Source: a virus. Taken from it: a DNA stretch of 60,971 bases. Location of the stretch: positions 1-60,971 of IMG/VR virus record IMGVR_UViG_3300025941_001121; one strand, written 5' to 3'. The translations under genes were made by a program, and so were the position numbers. Every line of letters starts with the position of its first letter. Position 1 is the stretch's first letter. Below are positions 25,210-33,127 of the stretch, in pieces. Under the pieces are notes generated by a model. That model searched no databases, was not told the origin of the DNA, and saw only the letters and a program-made list of their open reading frames with translations.

Positions 25210-25744
25210 TTGAGTCCTTCCTCTTTCGGGCTCGGGTGTGGACACGGTCAGAAGCACGGACCCGGTGACGTTTCGGCCGGGCGTTGTGGAGCATCAGCCA
25301 CGCCTCCGACCGACGGCGGTTCAAGAGCCCCTCCACCACCACCCCGCCGGCGTGGCACCAGTCCTCCCACTGGCGGGCGACCTCCTTCCAGTCGCCCCGT
25401 CGCATCGGGACCATGATGTCCGGGTCGTCGAGGATCCCTGAGCCGCAGTTGAAGACACCGGAGATCAGGGCCATCCGCTGGCGGACGGTGAGCTTGATCC
25501 CCTTCGTCTTGTGGGCCACGACGCGGGCGGCGTCCCTGAGGTCTTGCGCCAGCACCTTGAGAGCGAAGGCGCGGCTCCAAACCGCTCTCGCGCCGGGGAT
25601 CGGCGGCCCCGCGTAGCGCGTGTGGCCGAAACCCTGAGTCGGCACCGGGGGCGATGCGATCGTGTCGAGGTAGACGGTGGCGAAGAAGCCCTCGTACTTG
25701 GCAACGAGTCTCGCCGCCCAGAGCAGCGACCAGTGGCGCCTCAT
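25202..25744 (-). CDS. GH24 phage lysozyme (endolysin)
   Basis: 180 residues. AKYEGFFATVYLDT then PTQGFGHTRY gives catalytic Glu18 with Asp27 and the T-x-G-(F/Y)-G-H strand of T4/lambdoid lysozymes. LISGVFNCGSGIL and GLLNRRRSEAWLML are the conserved C-terminal GH24 segments. It should cleave the glycan backbone of peptidoglycan between MurNAc and GlcNAc. The C-terminus is strongly basic (ARPKRHRVRASDRVHTRARK), perhaps binding the wall. No signal peptide, so export needs a holin. Confidence 0.9.
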   Translation of the reverse strand: MRRHWSLLWAARLVAKYEGFFATVYLDTIASPPVPTQGFGHTRYAGPPIPGARAVWSRAFALKVLAQDLRDAARVVAHKTKGIKLTVRQRMALISGVFNCGSGILDDPDIMVPMRRGDWKEVARQWEDWCHAGGVVVEGLLNRRRSEAWLMLHNARPKRHRVRASDRVHTRARKRKDSNA

Positions 25745-26250
25745 CGGTGCTTCCTCCTTCGGTGCTTGTGGCCGTTCGGCCAGATGCCGAAGACCGCGTG
25801 GAAGAGCAATTTCCAGCGGACCGGTTTCCTGGCGAAGTTCAGGTGGTGGAACTCGCTCCCCGTGTTGTAGGGCTGGAAGATCTCCCAGCCGAGCTCGTGG
25901 CCGGCTGCGATCACATCGTCGACCTGGTCGTCGTTGACATCGAAGCCGACCATCCAGGCAGGTAGGCGAGCGCCCACGGGCCTGCTTGGATCGACCACCC
26001 CGTCGTTCCGCCGGCAGTGGCTTGAGGTCTCCACCGGGTTGGCAGGACCAAACCCGGGCACGCCTTCAGCGTGTTTGCGGATGACCTCTCGCTGGGTCGA
26101 CTTCCCGTTGCGGTGGAGGATCGGCGCCGCGGCGTCGGAGCGGTCGATGCTGTTGTAAGTGCAGCCGGAGACCTTCTTCAGCTTCCGGAACACGGGGTAG
26201 TAGAGCCGCGGGACCGCGCAGCCGTCAATCTCAGCGAACCGGATCGACAT
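25741..26250 (-). CDS. M15-type D,D-peptidase-like endolysin
   Basis: 169 residues, with AAAGGAGG before ATG 26250. ETSSHCRRNDG (H78), WMVGFDVND (D104) and GSEFHHLNFA (E133, H135/H136) match the zinc and catalytic pattern of M15 peptidases (SxH...D...ExxHxxF). It probably cuts peptide cross-links. Directly upstream of the GH24 enzyme with a 4-base overlap, so glycan and peptide cleavage are supplied as two polypeptides. The C-terminus is basic. Confidence 0.72.
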   Translation of the reverse strand: MSIRFAEIDGCAVPRLYYPVFRKLKKVSGCTYNSIDRSDAAAPILHRNGKSTQREVIRKHAEGVPGFGPANPVETSSHCRRNDGVVDPSRPVGARLPAWMVGFDVNDDQVDDVIAAGHELGWEIFQPYNTGSEFHHLNFARKPVRWKLLFHAVFGIWPNGHKHRRRKHR

Positions 26251-26309
26251 CCAGTCCTCCTTTCGGGGTATGGGAGCCGCGCGACTTGGCGGCGGGGTAA
26301 GGTGCAGCC

Positions 26310-26900
26310 GTGCTGGTAGCCGCGTCGGTGTGCTGGGCCGTCGAAGTCCTTGGAGCGCCGATCCTCACCGGCGTGGCCGTAGGCCTCTCCCTACGAGCCG
26401 TCGCGATCTTCGGCGAGATCGGCATCAACAGCCTGAAAGCCGACGAACTGCGCATCGACCTCAGCCGCTGGGTCCGGGACCGCGACCGCCAGTTCGGCGC
26501 CGAGCTGCGAGGGATCCGAACCTCGGCGGGGAACCAGCTGACTGCCGGCAGCACCGAAGACAAGATGAAGGGCGCGATGAAGAACGCCCTTCACGAGTAC
26601 CGGGATCGCGCCAGCACCGGCGTACGCGGCTACAGCAGCTTGGCCCGGTCAGAGGGATGGCTACATCTTCTGATTCGGAGGCTCAGGAAGCAGATACCTC
26701 GGCCGCTCACCATCACCGAGGCCGGACATCTGATCCTCGTCACCTGGCGAAACGTCGAGCCGCCCGTGAAAGGAAGGCCAACGCTCACTCTCGGTCCGGA
26801 AGAAGACCTTTCGCTGGCTGACGACGCGGAGGAGATCTGGCCTCTCGAGTCGGAACCCGGGCTGACGTGGGCGGAGGCAGGGCAGCGAGAGAGCGCCTAA
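26310..26900 (+). CDS. Plus-strand membrane protein, possible lysogenic cargo
   Basis: 196 residues from GTG 26310. A hydrophobic N-terminus (VAASVCWAVEVLGAPILTGV onward, 3-36) is followed by a soluble mostly helical domain. TAAGGT (26298-26303) ends six bases before the start, suggesting a leaderless transcript. It opposes the lysis operon and lies between endolysin and methylase genes: the position of a moron. Could alter the lysogen envelope, for example superinfection exclusion. No family recognised. Confidence 0.65.
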   Translation: MLVAASVCWAVEVLGAPILTGVAVGLSLRAVAIFGEIGINSLKADELRIDLSRWVRDRDRQFGAELRGIRTSAGNQLTAGSTEDKMKGAMKNALHEYRDRASTGVRGYSSLARSEGWLHLLIRRLRKQIPRPLTITEAGHLILVTWRNVEPPVKGRPTLTLGPEEDLSLADDAEEIWPLESEPGLTWAEAGQRESA

Positions 26901-27009
26901 CTGGCCCCTGAGCTAAACGCCCCAGTACCGAACGCGAGCCTTGACAGTCACGTCAGGCCCGCTCGAAGCTCTACGTAGGGGAGGCGCCGCTACCTGAAAG
27001 GGCGCTCCC

Positions 27010-27201
27010 GTGAACGAGGACGATCGACACTTCTGGCTCATGAGGAACCGGGACGGTGGGATCGAAGTCCCGGTCCTGCAGAAGGAGGTGGCGAAGACCT
27101 TCAGGGAGGCGGGGTGGAAGGTGACACGGCTGCCTCTCGCTGCTTTGGAGGAGGTGGATCTGCGGTGCCTGCGAGTCGGGGGTGCCCGGTGCGGGCGGTA
27201 A
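27010..27201 (+). CDS. Small plus-strand protein
   Basis: 63 residues from GTG 27010: MNEDDRHFWLMRNRDGGIEV, then EVAKTFREAGWKVTRLPLAA. Looks like a compact alpha/beta protein. TTGACA lies at 26942-26947, within an inverted repeat TGAC/GTCA, but no good -10 at proper spacing was found. Confidence 0.5.
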   Translation: MNEDDRHFWLMRNRDGGIEVPVLQKEVAKTFREAGWKVTRLPLAALEEVDLRCLRVGGARCGR

Positions 27202-27211
27202 TGTGCTCGGC

Positions 27212-27388
27212 GTGAAGCTCACCTTCTTCCCTACCGCCGATGAGGCCTTCCGCAGCTACGCCGTGATGGGCCGCCTGGTGAATCAGGCGCTCCGCGACCC
27301 TCGAACGCATCGCCGCCGGGCGGCCTTCAGCGCACGCCCCGATTCGCACCGGTCGGCTGCGCTAGCTAGCACCTCTTCAAGCTCGTAG
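27212..27388 (+). CDS. Small plus-strand protein, coupled to the previous gene
   Basis: 58 residues from GTG 27212 (GTG 27203 in frame is an alternative). TAATGT (27199-27204) contains the stop of the preceding gene and could also be a -10 box seven bases before the start. N-terminal half looks real (VKLTFFPTADEAFRSYAVMG); the Ser/Arg-rich end overlaps a minus-strand gene tail. Confidence 0.4.
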   Translation: MKLTFFPTADEAFRSYAVMGRLVNQALRDPRTHRRRAAFSARPDSHRSAALASTSSSS

Positions 27389-27477
27389 ACCGGCTCCGGC
27401 CACTCGACCCTCTCGTCGTCACCGCCACCTGAGACGGTCTTCCACGCCTTTTCCTCTCGGTCGAAGCGGACCTGCAT
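27283..27477 (-). CDS. Hypothetical 64-residue protein at operon end
   Basis: ATG 27477 directly follows the TAA of the MT-A70 gene. N-terminal 40 residues (MQVRFDREEKAWKTVSGGGD, RVEWPEPVYELEEVLAS) look coding; the last 25 overlap the plus-strand gene in antisense. One of the two overlapping tails is probably spurious. Confidence 0.45.
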   Translation of the reverse strand: MQVRFDREEKAWKTVSGGGDDERVEWPEPVYELEEVLASAADRCESGRALKAARRRCVRGSRSA

Positions 27478-28062
27478 TTAGGCGGCGAGTGGAAGTCCAG
27501 AGCTGTTCGCGGACTCGTTGCCCCAGGTGTCCCAGCCGAGTCGCTCTCGGCGGGCGAAGAGCTCCAGGTAGGGGCCGGGCGACGCTTGCTCCACGAGGTC
27601 GTAGAAGGCATCGGGCTTGCGCGAATGTTCAAGCTCGCGGGGCCACAGGTAGGCCGTGGGAAGCGCCTCGCTGGTCTGGAGTCGAAGCGAGCCGCGTACG
27701 CAGAAGAGCCAGTGCTCGGTAGCGCCACGGAAGTAGTATCCGGTCTTGCGAGAGACACGGCTCGGGTCGCCTGAGCAGGTCTTAACCCAAGTGCAGATCG
27801 TCTTCGGCTCGAAGCCCCAGGACCGGGCGATCTCATGTGCCTCCACCATGAAGGCGTTGGTGGTCCAGAGGTAGAGATGGGCGTCTTCGGTGGCCGACTC
27901 CCTAACCGGTAAGGCGGCAATCTCGGCAACGCTCATCCGCGGGTACGTGCTCTCGACTTCATGCCCCTTGCGCCGAGCACCGTCGCGCTTCAAGCCCGGC
28001 GAGCAGGCTTGCCCTGAGTAGCGCCACGGCGGGTCCGCCACGATGGTCCGGTACCCCTCCAC
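27478..28062 (-). CDS. MT-A70 family N6-adenine methyltransferase
   Basis: 194 residues from GTG 28062. DPPWRYSG (10-17) is the MT-A70 catalytic motif, with ATEDAHLYLWTTNAFMVEAH and WGFEPKTICTWVKT typical of the core and ELFARRERLGWDTWGNE the conserved end. The enzyme should make N6-methyladenine in DNA. Compact length is usual for phage members. It is a third, separate methylase of the genome, placed in the late/lysis operon rather than with the other two. Confidence 0.92.
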   Translation of the reverse strand: MEGYRTIVADPPWRYSGQACSPGLKRDGARRKGHEVESTYPRMSVAEIAALPVRESATEDAHLYLWTTNAFMVEAHEIARSWGFEPKTICTWVKTCSGDPSRVSRKTGYYFRGATEHWLFCVRGSLRLQTSEALPTAYLWPRELEHSRKPDAFYDLVEQASPGPYLELFARRERLGWDTWGNESANSSGLPLAA

Positions 28063-28119
28063 TCAGCAGCTTCCCCGCAGCACACAACCGGCAGCTTTGC
28101 CGGTCCCTTCCACCGCCAT
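28063..28119 (-). other. 18-codon frame with a perfect hairpin
   Basis: A frame starting in TGATG at the previous stop and ending one base before the methylase GTG could encode MAVEGTGKAAGCVLRGSC. The same bases hold a perfect 7-bp hairpin, ACCGGCA-loop-TGCCGGT (28087-28104). It may be a coupling peptide or an RNA structure tuning methylase translation. Confidence 0.4.
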
Positions 28120-28430
28120 CACGCGAAGACCGAGAGGTCGAGGTATGCGCAGGCCGGGGCGCCGAGCAAGGCCCAGCCGATGCGCCCGCACGGTCGGCGG
28201 TCGGGGTTCTCGATCAGCTGCTCTTCCTCCGGCTTCAGTTTCAGGCCAAGCCGCTCGCAGAGGGCGGCGACAAGCTGGTGCGGGTTGATCGCGTTCTCGA
28301 TCCAAGGGACCGCGATCAGGTCGAGGTCGCGCTGGCGGCTGCCGTGAACCCCGACCGCGTACCCGCAATCCCAAGCGATCTCGCGCACCTTCTCGATGAA
28401 GCGATCCTGCGCGGCAAGGTCGTACTTCAT
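28119..28430 (-). CDS. Nucleotidyltransferase-fold protein
   Basis: 103 residues. AVGVHGSRQRDLDLIAVPW holds G30-S31-R32 and D35-x-D37, the GS...DxD core of minimal nucleotidyltransferases. HQLVAALCERLGL and PCGRIGWALLG follow. It is small, like antitoxin-type or HEPN-partner nucleotidyltransferases, but no partner is adjacent. Target unknown. Coupled downstream to the MT-A70 gene. Confidence 0.6.
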   Translation of the reverse strand: MKYDLAAQDRFIEKVREIAWDCGYAVGVHGSRQRDLDLIAVPWIENAINPHQLVAALCERLGLKLKPEEEQLIENPDRRPCGRIGWALLGAPACAYLDLSVFA

Positions 28431-29215
28431 CGACAGGCCACCACCTTGCAGGCGGTCTCGCCGACGCTTTCGACCACACCCTGAGCAGCTTCCCCCGTCT
28501 CCCCTACAGCGCCACCGGCTGCTTCGACGGTTTCAGGGAGCGGGTGGGGTTCGGGGGTGGCGGCTTCGCCGGCGGGCGGGCGAATGTCCAGCCCCGTGTC
28601 CGCCGACGCGCTGCCGGAATTGCCTTGGGAAGTAGGCGCAGGAGAGGTCTGGGCCGGATTCTGGCCGCCCGGATGTCCCTGCGCATGTCCACCTTCGTTC
28701 CCGCCTGAGCCCCCGCCCTTACCTGCTTCAGTTCCCTTCCCGCCGCCCCCACTTGGAGACGGCGAAGGTTGCTGGTGGCCGGTGGAACCGGTCTGTTGGG
28801 CATCACCACCCTGGCGCTGCAGTTCGGGCGCACCGTCGAGGTCGACGTCGACATAGAAGCGCTTGCAGTTGCGACCGCGGGTCCCTTCGACCCGCTGGTG
28901 GGCGATGCACTCGGCGACGATGCTTTCACTGGCCGCGAGAGCCTGTCGCAGCGTTTCGCAGCGTTTACTCGGGTCCGCCGGATGCTTACCGCAGGGAGTC
29001 TTCTGAATCCGCGTCACTTCGTTGTGAACGTTCCGGATGCCGTGGCCCTGACCGACGTTGACGATGTTGGCCGTCATGGCCGCCACGAAGCCGGTCGCGG
29101 CTAGCAGGAAGATGACCGCTCCGCGGAGCCGCGCCACCGAGCGGGCGAACTCCGGATCGGAGTTGCGCAGCGCCTTGAGTTTCTCGCTGAAGCTGAGCCC
29201 CTCATACGGAGGCAT
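28427..29215 (-). CDS. Membrane-anchored protein with long disordered tail
   Basis: 262 residues. A cytoplasmic N-terminus (PPYEGLSFSEKLKALRNSDP), one membrane helix (VIFLLAATGFVAAMTANIVN, 34-53), a Cys-containing helical region (C75-C114) and a Gly/Ser/Pro/Gln-rich segment of about 90 residues. It lies directly between the XhlA-like gene and other late genes. May be a spanin- or wall-associated lysis factor; this is inferred from architecture only. Confidence 0.6.
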   Translation of the reverse strand: MPPYEGLSFSEKLKALRNSDPEFARSVARLRGAVIFLLAATGFVAAMTANIVNVGQGHGIRNVHNEVTRIQKTPCGKHPADPSKRCETLRQALAASESIVAECIAHQRVEGTRGRNCKRFYVDVDLDGAPELQRQGGDAQQTGSTGHQQPSPSPSGGGGKGTEAGKGGGSGGNEGGHAQGHPGGQNPAQTSPAPTSQGNSGSASADTGLDIRPPAGEAATPEPHPLPETVEAAGGAVGETGEAAQGVVESVGETACKVVACR

Positions 29216-29433
29216 CAGTGCGGACCTCCCTTGAGGATCACCCAGACGGCCATGCCGACCACGCTGGTGCCGACCGTCAGAACGGCCACGGTCAGCCGGT
29301 TCATCACCGACGTCATCAGGTCCACCTTCACGTCGCGTTCGCCCTCCCGGACATCTCGGGCGGCCTCTCGCCCCTCGATGCCCTCGAGACGATCTTCGAC
29401 TCGTTCGAATCGGCGGTTGGTTTCATCGGTCAT
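29215..29433 (-). CDS. XhlA-like membrane protein, holin/lysis factor
   Basis: 72 residues from ATG 29433, chosen because AAGGAGAGG precedes it. N-terminal coiled coil (MTDETNRRFERVEDRLEGIE onward) and C-terminal membrane helix (LTVAVLTVGTSVVGMAVWVI), the layout of haemolysin XhlA and related phage holin partners. It follows the tail genes, the usual start of a lysis module. Confidence 0.72.
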   Translation of the reverse strand: MTDETNRRFERVEDRLEGIEGREAARDVREGERDVKVDLMTSVMNRLTVAVLTVGTSVVGMAVWVILKGGPH

Positions 29434-29476
29434 CGCCTCTCCTTCGGGGCGGGTGGGGGTAGAGGGCTGGGGGCGC

Positions 29477-31228
29477 TTATGAGCCAAGCCCGAGCGACAC
29501 GAGCTTGGCGCCGAAGCGTTCTTCGAGGGCGGTCAGGCCTTCCTTCGGCGCGTCGAGGGTTACTAATGCGCTCTTGTTGTCGTCGCTCTTGTTCGGCTGG
29601 GTGATCTTGCGATAGGAGCGGTCGGCGGCATCGGGAAACCTCACCTGGTCCCCCGGTTGCACATGCGATGCCGGGCGCCAGATGCCCTTGTCATCCTGCA
29701 CGTAGCCGCTCAAGGTCGCTTCCCCGGAGTGGTCGAGCTGGTTGGCTTCTTCAAGGAAGCGGGCCGCGGTCTTCACCGCTTCAGTGGGGGTCGAGACGGT
29801 GCGCAGTTCCAGCAGATCGCGGCGGACCTTGTTCGCCTTGACGGCTGGGTGATCGGGGTCCGTGATTTCCAGCGCTGCGCTTTCGAACATCGCCCCCGAG
29901 CCCAGCGGGCCGGCCGTCTTCGTGGTGCCGTCCACGTCGCGCCACCTGACCATCAGGTCCCGCCAGAGACGGGTGCCGTCCTGGCCGGTCGCCTTGAGTC
30001 CCGAGGGGCCTGCGTAGGCCTGCCACTTGCGCCCATAGGTGCCGGGGAAGCGAAGCTGGAAAAGGCGGTCCTCGAAGACGAACCAATCGAGCAGACCGTA
30101 TTTCGTCAGCTCGTTGACGAGCTGGGCCATCGAGCCGAGGGTGAACCACGCCTGCGTGATCAGGAAACCGTCGTCTTCGATGCTTTCGTCGGTGGCCTTC
30201 AGCTCGGTCAGGAGCGGGATCGCGTAGAGCAGCATCTGCTTCGCGTAGAAGCCGACTTCGGGCCAGGTGCCTTGGAGGGGAAGCCCGTGCCTGCCTACGA
30301 CGCGAGGGAGCCACGCGGTGACGTCGCCCAGGCGACCGGCGTATTCGTTGTGGGCTCGGCGGTCCCGCACCCGGGCATAGCGCATCCCTTCGCTGAGCAC
30401 GGTGAGAACCTGCTGCAGGGCCGTCGCGCGGTTGTGATCGACGCCTTTTTCGTTGACGGTGAACTTGTCGTCGTTGCCTACCGCGACGTTGCTTTCCCAG
30501 AGTTCTTCAGCCGGGAAGCTGGTGAGCTGGTGGTAGTCGTAGTAGATCGCCCCGATGTCGGGGCCTTCGGTGTAGTAGTCCGCCTCCCCGCCGTCGTCCT
30601 TTTCCGTCGAGGCATCCAGGCTCGAGAAGTCGTTGATGATCGCCGCCGCTACGTCTTCCGGGTTCAGCGGAGAAGTGCCGGTGGAGGTCGAAGCGTCGAG
30701 CTGGATATCTGCTTCAAGGAGCTGCAGCCGCCGCGCCGTGCTCGGCTCACCCCATTTCGAGAGGTCGGAGTCGATGAAGCCGGGTCCGATCTGTCCCTTG
30801 TTGTCTTCGAGGGCGGCCTGGTAGCCGACCGCAGCCGGCTCGATCAGCAGCCTGTCGCCGTCGGTCGCCGGCTTCTTTCGCAGTTCGCCCGACCACACGA
30901 CCTCGCCACCGGGACCCTGTACCTCGATATCGCTGTAGATGTCGAGATCGGGGAAGCTCAGGCGCGGATCGCGGGCAAGGGCGCAGCTCAGCTCCTTGTG
31001 CCCCCCGGGCATCTCCCCGCTCATAGTGAGACCGGAAAAGACGTTCTCCGTGTTCGACTCGTCCTGTGCCCAGCGTCCGCCTAGCTCGCCGGTCGCCGGG
31101 TTGCGGACTAGGACGGCGAGCTTGTCGGGCGGGAACTCTCGGGTGACAACGACACGCCTTTTGCCACCGAAGGGCCGGAGGTCGGAGGTCGGATAGAGGT
31201 CGCTTGAGGGGAAGAGGGCGACTGCCAT
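29477..31228 (-). CDS. Minor tail/baseplate protein
   Basis: 583 residues. The N-terminal region (RVVVTREFPPDKLAVLVRN, then LSFPDLDIYSDIEVQGPGGE) and long middle follow the Gp37-like siphovirus tail-associated proteins that come after the distal tail protein. Located between tail spike and lysis genes. No enzymatic motif detected. The order TMP, Dit-like, spike, then this gene supports a baseplate role. Confidence 0.65.
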   Translation of the reverse strand: MAVALFPSSDLYPTSDLRPFGGKRRVVVTREFPPDKLAVLVRNPATGELGGRWAQDESNTENVFSGLTMSGEMPGGHKELSCALARDPRLSFPDLDIYSDIEVQGPGGEVVWSGELRKKPATDGDRLLIEPAAVGYQAALEDNKGQIGPGFIDSDLSKWGEPSTARRLQLLEADIQLDASTSTGTSPLNPEDVAAAIINDFSSLDASTEKDDGGEADYYTEGPDIGAIYYDYHQLTSFPAEELWESNVAVGNDDKFTVNEKGVDHNRATALQQVLTVLSEGMRYARVRDRRAHNEYAGRLGDVTAWLPRVVGRHGLPLQGTWPEVGFYAKQMLLYAIPLLTELKATDESIEDDGFLITQAWFTLGSMAQLVNELTKYGLLDWFVFEDRLFQLRFPGTYGRKWQAYAGPSGLKATGQDGTRLWRDLMVRWRDVDGTTKTAGPLGSGAMFESAALEITDPDHPAVKANKVRRDLLELRTVSTPTEAVKTAARFLEEANQLDHSGEATLSGYVQDDKGIWRPASHVQPGDQVRFPDAADRSYRKITQPNKSDDNKSALVTLDAPKEGLTALEERFGAKLVSLGLGS

Positions 31229-31234
31229 CTTCGG

Positions 31235-32809
31235 CTACGCCGGCCCGTACCAGTAGGTGCCATCGCAGACGATCGGGTAGGCACCGTCTGCTCCCGGCGT
31301 GACCGTTTCCTTGATTTTCAGGTTTTCGGCTTCGGTCAAGCCCTTCACGAGTTTTGCGGTGCTGCTGAAGATGAGGACGATCCGGTGCCCGGCGAAGGTC
31401 GGCGTGATTTTTTTGATTTCGGTAGTGCCGGTGATCTTGTTGACGCTGCCCCTGGTGCTGACCGAGATCGTGTTTGCCGAGGCCGTCGTTTCCATTGCCG
31501 CCATTTGAAAGTCGCGGCTGGTCCCGTTCGCGTCCTTGAATTTCAGACGCCCCGTAGAGGTGTCGAGCCACATCGTCTTATTGGGCGCATCCGATGCCGA
31601 GGTGCTGATGTAGGTGATCTGCGCCCGGCTGAAGTAAGACGCTTTGCCGATTTTCGTCGGCCCGCCGAGCGTCAGATCCCACTTGATGTCTGCGGCCGGG
31701 GTTTCGTTCGTAACTTCGTTGCCGTCTTTGTCGTAGCAACGGGCGCGGATGATCGAGGATTCGCCGTTCGTCGTGAACTTGAATGCGCCTCCGGTGCCGA
31801 ATTCGTGCATCCAGGGGTCGAGGATTCGTGCCGACGCGCCGCCGTTGAACTCGATCAGCGCCGCATTGGGTTTGCTTGCGCCGTTGAAGATCTCGCCGCC
31901 GATCCACCCCACGACGTTGCCGACGATTTCGATCTGTCGTTCGGTGGCGCCCTCGGCGATGCAGTTGACGCAGCTCACGGCGGTAGCGAGGCGATAGCCC
32001 GTTTTGGTCGCCGAGGAGAGCGTGGAGTCGGAGCACCAGGAATGACAGAGCTCCATGTAGCCGTTGACGGTCCAGTTGAAGCCGACTTCCTTGCACTGGA
32101 TCGACTGGCAGTCGAAGAGCGTCGTGTCGTGGGCTTCGATGTTGAAGGCCTTGCCTTCGCAGCCGATGGCGCGGCAGGTGCGAAAGAAGTTGTCGAGGCC
32201 GACCGTTTTCTGCTCGGTTTCGGTCGAGAGCTTGATGTCGAACCCGTGGCCGTTGCAGTTGACGGCGAGAACCTTGTCGAAGTACCAGTTCTGTGACTGG
32301 AACTTGAAGCCGGCCGAGACCAGGTTGTTGGCCTTGTTCCCGTCGACCAGGAGCTGTTCAACCGCGCCATTCTTCGTCCCGGTTTTTGAGTATTCGTCCC
32401 CTTCCACCGCAACACAGTTCGCCCCGTCTTTGACCTTTATGACCGTTGCCGTCCACCCAGCACCGATCAGCCGTACGTTAGGTGGCACCTTGATGGTTTT
32501 CGAGGTGATGTAAGTGCCTGGCGGGAAAGACACGATTCCGCCGATGCCCCCGCCAGCTTTGCTCGCGACTTCGACGACTGCCGTGATCGCCGCGTAGTCG
32601 TCCGTTTCCCCATCGCCTTTGGCGGCGTAGGCCTTGGACTTGACGTTGAACTCGCCACCGACAACCTCGGCATAGCTCGCGAGGCGTTCTTCAAGGTCGA
32701 CCAGCGCTTCGGCGTTGACTGGAGTTTTCGAGGTCGGTTTTGCTTTCCCCTGCAGGACTGCCAGCAGGTTCGGCTCGTCTTCCCAAGCCTTGGGGATCGT
32801 TGCGGTCAT
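31235..32809 (-). CDS. Tail spike with pectate-lyase-like beta-helix
   Basis: 524 residues; AAAGGAGGG before ATG 32809. After a short N-terminus, AYAAKGDGETDDYAAITAVV (64-83) is the classic entry into the Pectate_lyase_3 beta-helix. Repeating strands follow to about 340 (e.g. GHGFDIKLSTETEQKTVGLD, GCEGKAFNIEAHDTTLFDC), then a C-terminal domain (YISTSASDAPNKTMWLDTST onward). Likely receptor-binding or surface-glycan-cleaving spike. It contains many Cys residues for a spike. Confidence 0.8.
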   Translation of the reverse strand: MTATIPKAWEDEPNLLAVLQGKAKPTSKTPVNAEALVDLEERLASYAEVVGGEFNVKSKAYAAKGDGETDDYAAITAVVEVASKAGGGIGGIVSFPPGTYITSKTIKVPPNVRLIGAGWTATVIKVKDGANCVAVEGDEYSKTGTKNGAVEQLLVDGNKANNLVSAGFKFQSQNWYFDKVLAVNCNGHGFDIKLSTETEQKTVGLDNFFRTCRAIGCEGKAFNIEAHDTTLFDCQSIQCKEVGFNWTVNGYMELCHSWCSDSTLSSATKTGYRLATAVSCVNCIAEGATERQIEIVGNVVGWIGGEIFNGASKPNAALIEFNGGASARILDPWMHEFGTGGAFKFTTNGESSIIRARCYDKDGNEVTNETPAADIKWDLTLGGPTKIGKASYFSRAQITYISTSASDAPNKTMWLDTSTGRLKFKDANGTSRDFQMAAMETTASANTISVSTRGSVNKITGTTEIKKITPTFAGHRIVLIFSSTAKLVKGLTEAENLKIKETVTPGADGAYPIVCDGTYWYGPA

Positions 32810-32867
32810 GCGGCGGCAGCCCTCCTTTGAGGACGAGGTGGAGGTTTACGGAGCGCTCAGGAGGCGC

Positions 32868-32901
32868 TAGGGTGCGGCGCTATGGGAGCGCACGGGTAGT
32901 G
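32868..32901 (+). promoter_or_regulatory. Promoter-like box with five-codon leader frame
   Basis: TAGGGT (32868-32873) lies eight bases before ATG 32882. That ATG opens MGAHG and stops at TAG, which overlaps the next GTG as TAGTG (32897-32901). A leaderless mini-frame could therefore deliver ribosomes to the membrane peptide gene, which has no ribosome site of its own at normal spacing. An inverted repeat AGCGC/GCGCT precedes the box. Confidence 0.45.
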
Positions 32902-33036
32902 GCCGAGCCACCCGAGAACAAGGTCGAGGCAGCCGGGGACGCGATGAAGAGCTGCGGCTGCATCCTTATGCTGTTGCCGCTCCTGGCGATCTGCCTAGCG
33001 TTCCTCTATGCGGTGGTCAGCAGCGCCTTCCACTGA
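32899..33036 (+). CDS. 45-residue plus-strand membrane peptide
   Basis: GTG start coupled to the MGAHG frame. Short charged N-terminus, then CGCILMLLPLLAICLAFLYA (19-38), a single membrane helix with three Cys, possibly lipid- or disulphide-linked. Oriented against the tail operon and followed by a secreted-protein gene: part of a two-gene cargo unit. Confidence 0.55.
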   Translation: MAEPPENKVEAAGDAMKSCGCILMLLPLLAICLAFLYAVVSSAFH

Positions 33037-33051
33037 TAGCCCAGAACGCGC

Positions 33052-33103
33052 TAGGCTGTCCGGACTAAACAAGCGCCCCCGCGACGGGCAAACGTCCGGG
33101 GGC
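33052..33103 (+). promoter_or_regulatory. Promoter box and leader hairpin of the secreted cargo gene
   Basis: TAGGCT (33052-33057), identical to the repressor -10 box, is followed in the untranslated leader by a long hairpin at 33075-33103: GCCCCCG/CGGGGGC, a bulged C, GACG/CGTC and loop GGCAAA. AAGGAGG then stands before ATG 33128. The hairpin may stabilise or regulate the mRNA. Confidence 0.5.
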
Positions 33104-33127
33104 CGGCACCAAGGAGGTTGGTCCTCG

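Noticed and set aside
33075-33103. c-di-GMP-I riboswitch before the secreted-protein gene
   Set aside because: Only the short GGGCAAAC word agrees; the second stem and the conserved GGGACGCAAAGC segment are missing.
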